A DNA stretch of 6,280 nucleotides, taken from contig DASWVC010000157.1 of NCBI GenBank assembly GCA_036401335.1, forward strand, positions 1-6,280, given 5' to 3'. The position numbers were made by a program, and so were the translations under genes. How positions within the stretch are numbered: the first letter of the stretch is position 1; each line of letters begins with the position of its first letter. The notes under the pieces were generated by a model that had not been told where the DNA came from, made no database searches, and worked only from the letters and a program-made list of their open reading frames with translations. This document shows, in pieces, positions 1 to 6,280 of this stretch. The DNA comes from DASWVC01 sp036401335. GTDB lineage: Bacteria > Verrucomicrobiota > Verrucomicrobiia > Chthoniobacterales > JAFAMB01.

Positions 1-3000
1 CCGGGGCGTTCGGGAACGTCGGGCAATCCGATTACGCCTACGCCAGCGCGTTCCTGGACCGGTTCGCCGACGCCCGCGAACGCCGGCGTTCAGATGGGCA
101 GCGCCGGGGAAAAACCCTCTCCATCGGTTGGCCGCTCTGGAGAGAGGGCGGCATGTCGATTCCCGGCGGGGAAGCGGAAACGCGCCTTGCCGAATTCGGA
201 ATTCACCCTCTGCCGACGCAAGCCGGCGTTGCGCTCCTCGAGACGGCGCTGCGCAGCCGGGAGCCCCACCTCGTTGCACTCTGGGGCGCCCGCAAACGCA
301 TGGAGCAGATGCTTCTGCGTGGACCCGCCGCTGAAGCAGACGAACACCCGTCGGACATCCACCAGCGTGACCCTGAGTTGTCCGAAAAAATTGAGAGCTA
401 CCTGAAAGCACAGTTCGCGGAGGTCACCCAGTTGCCCCTTTCGGCGCTCGATTCGAACCAACGTTTTGAAGAGTTCGGCCTCGATTCAATTGTCGTCGGC
501 GATTTCAATCATCGCCTGGAAAAAGGCGTCGGCCCGCTGCCGAAAACCCTTCTGTTTGAGTTTTCAAATTTTCGACAGTTAACCCGTCATTTGCTCACAG
601 CTTACCGGCCGCGGTGGGCTACCTTTTTTGCCGGTCACACCGCGCCCCCCCCCACGGACCTGCAGCCTCCAGCCGCTTCTGAATGGCAGACGCTCCAACC
701 GATCAACCGCTCGGACAGGTCCGACGAATCGGACGGTTCCGGCGACGGCATCGCGATCATCGGCATGGCGGGACGCTACCCCAAAGCAAATGACCTCCGC
801 ACGTTCTGGAAGGTGCTGAAAACGGGTCGGGATTGTGTCACGGAAATCCCGGCCGAACGCTGGGACATCGACCGCTATTTCGATCCGGACCCGGCTAAAG
901 CCCTTGAGGGAAAGATGTATTCGCGTTGGGGCGCATTCGTCGACGATGCCGACAAATTCGATCCTTTGTTCTTCAACATCGCTCCGGTTGAAGCGGAACT
1001 GATGGATCCCCAAGAGCGCCTGTTCCTGGAAACCGCGTGGCTCGTGCTTGAAGATGCAGGTTACACCCGGCGTGGGCTGCAGCAATGGCTGGAGGAACGT
1101 TATGCGGCCAACGTTGGAGTGTTCGTCGGAATCACGACCAACACGTACCCGGCCGTGGCCCGGGACCAGAGCGCCGAGCGGACCGTCCCCACTTCACTGC
1201 CCTGGTCCCTCGCAAATCGGATCTCCTACCTTTTCAACTTCAACGGCCCGAGTTTGTCGGTCGACACGGCCTGCTCATCGTCGCTGGTTGCGCTTCACCT
1301 GGCCTGCGAAGCCATCCGCCGCGGCGAATGCCAGCAGGCAATCGTCGGGGGCGTGAACCTGTACCTTCACCCCTCGAAGTACGTTCACCTGTGCCTCAAC
1401 CAGATGCTTTCGAAACAGGGGCAATGCCGTGCGTTCGGGGAAGGGGGTGATGGGTTTGTTCCAGGCGAAGGTGTCGGGGCGGTCTTGCTGAAACCGTTAC
1501 CGCTGGCGCAGGCGGACGGTGACCACATCTATGGCGTCATCAAAGGAACCGCTGTCAACCACGGCGGCCGCACGAACGGCTACACGGTTCCGAATCCGGC
1601 CGCGCAGGCGAACCTCGTTGAGCAGGCCCTACGCCGGGCGCGGATCGAAGCCCGGACGGTGAGCTGCATTGAAGCGCACGGGACCGGCACCGCCCTGGGC
1701 GACCCGGTGGAAGTCGCGGGACTGGCAAAGGCCTTTGCGACCGAGGCGCATGAGGTTGTGCCTGCGGGGTGGTGCGCATTAGGATCGGTCAAATCGAACA
1801 TCGGTCACCTTGAAGCAGCGGCCGGCATCGCCGGCCTCACGAAAGTTTTGCTGCAACTGAAACACCGGCAACTAGCGCCTTCGCTGCACGCGGGAAAAAT
1901 CAACCCAAACATTGAACTCGCCGGGACTCCCTTTCGTTTGCAAAGGGAGCTGACCGAATGGAAGCCGCTTTCGCTGGAGGGGGTGCCGTGCCCGCTCCGG
2001 GCCGGCATCAGCTCCTTTGGCGCCGGGGGTGCAAACGCGCACGTCGTCGTGGAAGAGTTCAAAACGGCCGTGGGCGACCACAACCTTTGGGTGGAAACCG
2101 GCCGGCCCGTGCTCATCGTGCTCTCGGCCCGAAACGCTGATCGCCTCCGGGCAGTGGCCCGGAACCTGGCGGAATTCCTGACCGAAGAAGTGAGCACGCC
2201 GCTGGCCCTTGTTGCTTACACCCTCCAGATTGGACGCGAGGCGCTCGAAGAGCGGGTGGCATTCCAAACAGTCGACCGGCCCGACCTGATCGCGAAGCTC
2301 GGCCGGATCGCCGCCGGAGACCTGCAAGGCTTTGCCCATGGGCGAACCAAACGGGAATCGCTCCCCGCGAGAGAAGACGGGATCTCAGAGGCGTTGCCGG
2401 CGTCCACCGTCGCCGCGGATGACCTGGAAGCTTGCGCTCGCAAATGGGTGAGTGGACACGCGGTGGCCTGGAAACACCATTGGCCGGAGCCCGCCGCAAT
2501 GCGTCGGGTAAACCTTCCGGGGTACCCGTTCAACCGGGAACGCTATTGGGTTCCTCTAGGGTCGCCGGAAAACAACGATTCCATCGAGAAACCGGTGCTT
2601 CACCCCCTTCTTCATCGCGATGAATCGACGGGAATGACCCGCAAGTACGTCAGCGCTTTTACCGGCCATGAGCCCGTGCTTGCCGATCACCGGGTCGACG
2701 GCGAAGCAGTCCTCCCCGCTGCGGCCACCTTGGAATTGGCGCTTCAGGCGGCGGTCCGGTCCCGGCCGGCCCCCGACCTGCGTTTGCGCCAGATTGTCTG
2801 GCTCCGGCCTCTGATCGCAGGCAAAAAAGGTTTGTCCCTCGAAATGCAGTTGCGGACCCTCGAGGGAGACCGGTTCGAATTTGAAATCCGAAGCGGTGGG
2901 GAGGCACACGTTCAGGGCCAGATCGCAGGAACTGACGGCCCGCCGTCGAGGGAATGGGTCGAGCTTGCCACCGTGCGGGAACGCTGCCTTGACGTGGTTA

Positions 3001-6000
3001 GTCCAGAAGAACTCTATGCCGCGTTCCGGGCGGGAGGTCTCCAGTACGGCCCGGCTTTCCGGGCGATCAAGGAAATCCGGTCCGGCGAGACCGAGGCGCT
3101 TAGCCGGTTGGAGGTGCCCGAGGTCTGGAAGTCCGACCGCTACCGGCTGCACCCGGCGCTGGTGGATGGAGCGCTCCAGAGCCTGGCCGTTTTCGACGCG
3201 AAACACAGTTCCGTCGCGCTTCCGTTCACCCTCGAAGAATGCGGATGCGAAGAGCCGCTCGGTGCAATTTGTTACGCCCACGTCCGGGTTGAGGAAGACG
3301 ACCGCGGTTCCCGCCGCTACCACGTGAAGCTGCTGGGGGAAAACGGTTTGGTCATGGCCAGGCTGACCGGGCTGAGCGTAAGGCGTCTCGATGCAGCCGG
3401 ACCAAGGGCTGCCCTCTACCAACCGGTTTGGACATCCGCACCGCCGCGACCTGCCGCCGCGGTTCCCGACCGTCTGCTCCTCCTGGACGAAGGAACTGAC
3501 CTCGCTGCCGTTCTGGAACAACGTGCCGTGCCTTTTGTCCGCGTGGTTCCGGGGAACCGCTACGCCCGCCAGGACGGCGTCGTGACGATCCGCTGCGGCG
3601 AGCAGGCGGATTATGAACGGCTGGTCGAGGAAACCGAGTTCAACGGCGTCGTGCACCGGTGGTCCGGCTTTCTCTCGTCAGAGGTGCTGCAGCGCGGCAT
3701 CTACAGCGTGCACCGCCTTACCCAGGCGTTATTGAGGTGCGGAAAACACGTTCCTTTCCTCTACGCTTACCCGCTTGGCGTACCGGCCTATGAAGCCGTT
3801 GCCGGTTATGCCAGGTGCCTCCGGCTAGAGCACCCGAACTCCAGGTTGAAGGTGGTTGGCATCGATCAGTTGCCCGGAGATCTCCTCGCCGAAATGGCCG
3901 CCGATGATCCGGAAGTTCGTTTTCGTCAGGGACATCGCGAGGTACGAAGGCTTGAGCCCCTCAACGAAGGGCAAGCCGGTGACCCGTTCAGACCTGGAGG
4001 CGTTTACCTGATTACGGGAGGCGCCGGTGCCCTGGGCATGATCTTTGCCGAGTACCTGCGCAGGCAGTACGATGCCCGGCTGGTCCTGGTGGGCAGGGCG
4101 GAACGACCCGGCTCCCGTGCGCTGGAAAGGCTCGGCAACGATGTTGTTTACTGCCCGGCCGACGTTTCCACGCCGGCCGGCGCCCGGCGGGCGGTGCAGG
4201 CCGCCAAAGCACAATTCGGTCAACTGAATGGAATTCTCCATCTGGCTGGAGTGCTTCGCGATGGGTTGATCCGGACCAAAGGCGCTGCTGATTTTGATGC
4301 CGTCCTTGCTCCCAAGGTGCTTGGGCTTCAGGCTTTGGAAGAAGAGACTCGCGACGACCAGCTCGACTGCTTGATCCTTTTCTCTTCCACCGCCGGAGTG
4401 CTGGGTAACGCCGGTCAGAGCGACTACGGCTTTGCCAACGCCTGCCTGGACGCTTGTGCACACCAGTATTCGGCAAACGAGGACAATCGAGGGAAACAGT
4501 TCGGCCGCGTATTATCCATTAACTGGCCTTTGTGGCGGGACGGCGGGATGAACCCCAATGAGGAAACCGTTCGTCTGCACGAGCAGGCCTTTGGCTTAAG
4601 CCCGATGCCGGCCGCTGCCGGCCTGAAAGCCTTTCGCCAGGCGTTGGCCTCGGGGGTGCCCCAGTGCACCGTGATTTTCGGTACACCCAAAAGCCCGGTC
4701 ACCCAGGCCCCGGTGAAGCCTGCTGCCGGGGCGATGGAACCGTCGCCTGTTTCGTCCGCCGATGCGGAAACGGCCAGGCTTCAGCTCATGGATGACCTCA
4801 AGAAATCCGTCGCCAAGGTGCTCCGGCTCGAGGTTGGCGTGCTTGAGGCGGATGCGGATACCAGCGAGTACGGCTTCGATTCGATCACGTTCACGGCGTT
4901 GGCAAATGACCTGAATGCCGGGTTCGATTTCAACCTGACGCCGGCGGTGTTGTTTGAATACCCAACGTTGCAGAGCTTTGCCGATTACCTCTGGCAAACG
5001 CATGCCGGCAAGCTCGTTGCGCGTTACCTTCCAAATAAGGCGCCCGCAGCGCACGCACCTGCTGTGCCTCCACCGGAGGCTTCATTGTCCCGGGACATGC
5101 CCCAAAAGGCTTCGGTCACCCCGGAGGTGGCCGTCACGGAAAGAGCTCCGGTCAGCGAGGCAGGCGCGGGCAGCACACGGGGGCACCTTAGCTCCCGTAT
5201 ACCGTCCCCCGGTACCCATGAGCCGATTGCCGTGGTCGGCATGAGCGGCGTTTTTCCCGGAGCGCCGGACCTGAACGCATTCTGGACGAACCTGAAGGAA
5301 TGCAGGGATTCAATCACCCGCACCCCAGCCGACCGGTGGCAGGACGTCACCGGCTCATCCTCACCGGAGCGTGCGCTCGACGCGCCCTGGGGCGGGTACA
5401 TCGACGGCGTGGACAAGTTTGATCCGCTCGTGTTCGACATTTCACCGCGCGAAGCCGAACTCATGGATCCGCAGCAACGCCTTTTTCTGCAGGCGGTGTG
5501 GCACACCCTGGACGACGCCGGGTACCGGAGGGCTGACCTGGCAGGCACGAAAACAGGGGTTTTCGTCGGGGTTGCGGCCAATGATTATGCAAACCTCCTC
5601 GCCGTTCACGGCGTGGCCGTCGAAGCCTACAGCTCGACCGGGAACGCTCATTCGGTTCTCGCGAACCGCGTTTCGTATTTTTTTGACCTGCATGGACCGA
5701 GCGAAGCGATTGACACGGCCTGTTCGAGTTCGCTGGTGGCGATTCATCGGGCCATCGAATCCATCATGTCGGGCAGTTCCGAGATGGCCATTGCAGGCGG
5801 GGTCAATGTGCTGCTGAGTCCGGGTGCATTTCTTGCCTTCGGCAAGGCCGGAATGCTTGCTGCCGACGGCCGTTGCAAGACGTTCGATGCGCGGGCCAAT
5901 GGCTACGTTCGGGGCGAAGGGGTAGGGGCCATTCTGCTTAAGCCGCTCAGCCGGGCGCAACGGGACGGGGATCGGATCTGGGGTGTGATCCTGGGGAGCG

Positions 6001-6280
6001 CTGAGAACCACGGGGGCCGCGTCCAGTCGCTGACGGTCCCGAATCCCAATGCTCAAGCCCAGCTTTTGCAGGACGCTTATGTGCGTGCCGGCATCGATCC
6101 GTTCACCATCGGCTGCATTGAGGCCCATGGCACCGGCACCGCGCTTGGAGATCCGCTCGAAATCAACGGCCTGAAGAAAGCATTCGGCCGGAACACCGGC
6201 GCGGTGATTGAACCGCGCTGCGCGGTGGGCTCGGTCAAGACCAATGTCGGCCACCTCGAGACCGCTGCCGGCATGGCAAG
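1..6280 (+). CDS. trans-AT type I polyketide synthase, partial at both ends
   Basis: A single frame (first full codon at 3-5) is open across the whole window and gives at least 2092 residues without a stop. Domains in order are KR (C-terminal part), ACP, KS, post-KS linker, DH, KR, ACP, KS (N-terminal part). Conserved motifs of all domains fall in this one frame, so there is no frameshift. No AT domain with a GHSxG motif follows KS1; the roughly 165 residues between KS1 and the LPGYPFNRERYW motif match the short linker of trans-AT synthases, so a discrete malonyl-CoA:ACP transacylase must load ACP2. The protein would be a cytoplasmic megasynthase that builds a polyketide by thiotemplated chain extension. 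Both ends of the gene lie outside the window, so promoter, ribosome binding site, docking domains and any thioesterase cannot be seen. The internal ATG codons are not starts. The family is certain; the product is unknown. Confidence 0.97.
3..320 (+). other. KR1: C-terminal end of a ketoreductase domain
   Basis: The first residues hold the GxxGQSDYAYAS segment of a PKS ketoreductase, with the catalytic Tyr at residue 11 (base 33). This is followed by the IGWPLWREGGM segment and the helical C-terminal tail typical of trans-AT KRs. The cofactor-binding TGGxGxLG motif, the catalytic Lys and the catalytic Ser lie upstream of the window. The position four residues after Tyr, normally Asn in the Lys-Ser-Tyr-Asn set, is Ser here (residue 15, base 45); KR2 in the same protein keeps Asn. 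The residue eight before the Tyr is Phe, not the Trp that marks A-type KRs. The domain would reduce the beta-keto group of the module ending at ACP1. Whether it is fully active cannot be judged from this part alone. Confidence 0.92.
384..605 (+). other. ACP1: acyl carrier protein domain of the upstream module
   Basis: About 74 residues with the phosphopantetheine attachment motif FGLDSIVV; the modified Ser is residue 162 (base 486). The LPKTLLFEF segment after it is a common end of helix III in ACPs of trans-AT synthases. The domain follows KR1 after a short linker and precedes KS1, so it carries the chain made by the previous module and donates it to KS1. The position six residues after the Ser is Phe rather than the Trp reported as a mark of beta-branching ACPs, so HMG-synthase-type branching is not predicted here. 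It is a single ACP, not a tandem pair. Confidence 0.95.
645..653 (+). repeat. C9 homopolymer in the ACP1-KS1 linker
   Basis: Nine consecutive C bases encode three prolines in the linker between ACP1 and KS1. A run of six T precedes it at 624-629. Frame 3 is the coding frame both before (ACP1) and after (KS1) the run, so the reported length of nine keeps the gene intact. A change of one base would meet a stop at 680-682 in one alternative frame or at 817-819 in the other, truncating the synthase. Whether this has any role or is only a sequencing-sensitive tract is unknown. Confidence 0.9.
744..2060 (+). other. KS1: complete ketosynthase domain, catalytically intact
   Basis: About 439 residues, normal for a PKS ketosynthase. 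It begins at GIAIIGMAGRYP and ends after ISSFGAGGANAHVVVEE. The active-site Cys is in VDTACSSS (residue 424, base 1272), the first His in EAHGTGTALGDP (residue 559, base 1677) and the second His in SVKSNIGHLEAA (residue 602, base 1806). Spacing of 135 and 43 residues is normal. With Cys and both His present it should be able to decarboxylate malonyl-ACP and extend the chain, unlike the non-elongating KS0 type that lacks the HGTG His. The segments LHPSKYVHLC, FGEGGDGFVPGEG and NHGGRTNGYTVPNP are of the style seen in trans-AT KSs that often receive beta-hydroxy or reduced chains. That would fit the preceding KR-ACP, but assigning the clade from memory is an inference. Confidence 0.97.
2061..2560 (+). 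other. Post-KS linker / flanking subdomain of trans-AT type
   Basis: About 165 residues between KS1 and DH. It contains a LSARN segment (near residue 709), ALVAYTLQIGREALEERVAF (near residues 735-754), and the terminal LPGYPFNRERYW motif (bases 2517-2549, residues 839-849). In trans-AT synthases this region packs against the KS. It has been called a remnant of an AT docking region, and part of it may help position the free-standing AT. No catalytic GHSxG motif of an AT is found, and the stretch is far too short for a 300-residue AT. It is the main sequence evidence that the module depends on an AT acting in trans. Confidence 0.88.
2595..3386 (+). other. DH: dehydratase domain, double hot-dog fold
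   Basis: About 264 residues, starting at VLHPLL and ending near LTGLSVRRL. The N-terminal hot-dog half has the catalytic HxxxGxxxxP motif as HRVDGEAVLP (His residue 896, base 2688; Gly 900; Pro 905). The C-terminal half has YGPAF (residues 1015-1019) and HPALVDGALQ, with the catalytic Asp at residue 1055 (base 3165) and the paired Gln at 1059. Both halves of the His/Asp pair are present, so it is predicted active. It should remove water from a beta-hydroxyacyl chain on ACP2 to give an alpha,beta double bond. A small departure from the usual LPGxxYLE after the His motif is LPAAATLE (Gly to Ala, Tyr to Thr). The domain sits directly after the post-KS linker and before KR2, as in ordinary KS-DH-KR-ACP modules. 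An alternative role as a double-bond shift (isomerase-like) domain is unlikely because the Asp is kept. Confidence 0.94.
3414..4685 (+). other. KR2: ketoreductase with structural and catalytic halves, predicted B-type
   Basis: The structural half begins at ALYQPVW (base 3414). It contains the AVAGYARCLRLEHPN segment typical of these domains and runs to about base 3990. The catalytic half has the NADPH-binding motif TGGAGALG (residues 1338-1345, base 4014). The catalytic Lys is in KVLG (1438), the Ser in FSSTAG (1462), the Tyr in QSDYGFAN (1475) and the Asn four residues later (1479). These spacings match active modular KRs. LRDG at residues 1418-1421 carries the Asp (1420, base 4260) equivalent to the last residue of the LDD fingerprint. 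The residue eight before Tyr is Leu, not Trp. Both point to a B-type KR giving the D-configured beta-hydroxyl. The roughly 200-residue gap between DH and the Rossmann motif is filled by the structural half, leaving no room for a C-methyltransferase or an enoylreductase. Confidence 0.95.
4779..4997 (+). other. ACP2: acyl carrier protein domain of the complete module
   Basis: About 73 residues with the phosphopantetheine motif YGFDSITF; the modified Ser is residue 1627 (base 4881). It is followed by LTPAVLFEYPTLQSFADYL, the usual helix III end of a trans-AT ACP. The domain carries the growing chain while DH and KR2 act and then passes it to KS2. The position six after the Ser is Leu, not the Trp associated with beta-branching, so a plain carrier is predicted. 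It differs clearly from ACP1 (LTPAVLFEYP instead of LPKTLLFEFS), so the two are not recent duplicates. Single ACP, no tandem copy. Confidence 0.95.
4998..5219 (+). other. Pro/Ala-rich inter-domain linker between ACP2 and KS2
   Basis: About 74 residues without recognisable domain motifs, rich in Ala, Pro, Ser and Glu (for example APAAHAPAVPPPEA). It reads as a flexible, unstructured tether that separates two modules on one polypeptide. It contains no stop or likely start, so the modules are fused rather than on separate proteins with docking helices. It is longer than the ACP1-KS1 linker (about 46 residues). Confidence 0.8.
5220..6280 (+). other. KS2: ketosynthase of the next module, C-terminus beyond window
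   Basis: Starts at EPIAVVGMSGVFPGA and is cut by the window end after about 353 residues, some 85 short of full length. The active-site Cys is in IDTACSSS (residue 1907, base 5721), the first His in EAHGTGTALGDP (2042, base 6126) and the second His in SVKTNVGHLETAAG (2084, base 6252). Spacing of 135 and 42 is normal, so it is predicted to be elongating. It carries GPSEAIDTACSSS, LSPGAFLAFGKAGM, FDARANGYVRGEG and NHGGRVQSLTVPNP. These differ at diagnostic places from KS1 and fit a different trans-AT KS clade. It would receive the product of the KS1-DH-KR2-ACP2 module, predicted to be an alpha,beta-unsaturated chain. The domains that follow it are not visible. Confidence 0.96.

Noticed and set aside
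1671..1691. Non-elongating KS0
   Set aside because: The His of HGTG is present in KS1 (and also in KS2 at 6126), with the Cys and second His intact.
2061..2560. Possible cis acyltransferase after KS1
   Set aside because: The region is about 165 residues, lacks GHSxG, and matches the trans-AT post-KS linker ending in LPGYPFNRERYW.
2556..3656. Antisense open frame of 366 codons opposite DH and KR2
   Set aside because: It lies wholly opposite conserved DH and KR motifs on the + strand and its translation shows no recognisable domain. Long antisense frames are expected in GC-rich coding DNA.
3414..3990. Possible C-methyltransferase or enoylreductase between DH and KR2
   Set aside because: The stretch starts with the ALYQPVW segment and contains AVAGYARCLRLEHPN, which identify the KR structural half. 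No SAM-binding or ER cofactor motif is seen, and the length is too short for an added domain.
4779..4997. Beta-branching ACP
   Set aside because: The Trp six residues after the phosphopantetheine Ser, associated with beta-branching ACPs, is absent in both ACP1 (Phe) and ACP2 (Leu).
4998..5219. Gene boundary, with KS2 as the start of a new protein
   Set aside because: The frame runs through without a stop, there is no convincing ribosome binding site with a start codon, and the region reads as an ordinary Pro/Ala-rich tether.
5442..6254. Antisense open frame of 270 codons opposite KS2
   Set aside because: Shadow of the KS2 coding frame; the translation has no family features and the + strand is unmistakably a ketosynthase.
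1..6280. RNA genes, CRISPR arrays, insertion sequences, promoters or terminators
   Set aside because: No direct or inverted repeat structure beyond the expected KS-KS, KR-KR and ACP-ACP homology was seen, and the whole window is coding.

Overview
The window lies entirely inside one very large gene on the + strand. Reading frame 3 (first complete codon at 3-5) is open from the first base to the last, with no stop, so neither the start codon nor the stop codon of the gene is present. It encodes at least 2092 residues of a modular, bacterial type I polyketide synthase of the trans-acyltransferase (trans-AT) type. Residue numbers below count from that first codon, so residue n is encoded at base 3n.

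Domain order along the protein: end of a ketoreductase (KR1, about 3-320), acyl carrier protein (ACP1, 384-605), complete ketosynthase (KS1, 744-2060), post-KS linker with the LPxYPFxRERYW end (2061-2560), dehydratase (DH, 2595-3386), ketoreductase with its structural half (KR2, 3414-4685), acyl carrier protein (ACP2, 4779-4997), a Pro/Ala-rich linker (4998-5219), and a ketosynthase cut by the window edge just after its last catalytic histidine (KS2, 5220-6280). This is the end of one module (...KR-ACP), one full module (KS-DH-KR-ACP) and the start of a third (KS...). No acyltransferase follows KS1, so malonyl units must be supplied by a separate AT protein encoded elsewhere.

As a working unit, the upstream module hands a chain on ACP1 to KS1. 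KS1 extends it with a malonyl unit on ACP2, KR2 (predicted B-type) reduces the beta-keto group, DH removes water, and an alpha,beta-unsaturated thioester passes to KS2. All catalytic residues I could check in KS1, DH, KR2, ACP1, ACP2 and KS2 are present. The one exception is in KR1, where the Asn four residues after the catalytic Tyr is Ser.

The DNA is GC-rich with coding-strand bias throughout. Codon use is less extreme than in Streptomyces. The source is a bacterium able to make complex polyketides, but phylum cannot be fixed from this window. No RNA genes, mobile elements, CRISPR arrays, promoters or terminators were seen, as expected inside a megasynthase gene. The assembly line is of a known kind; the product is not identifiable from this fragment.
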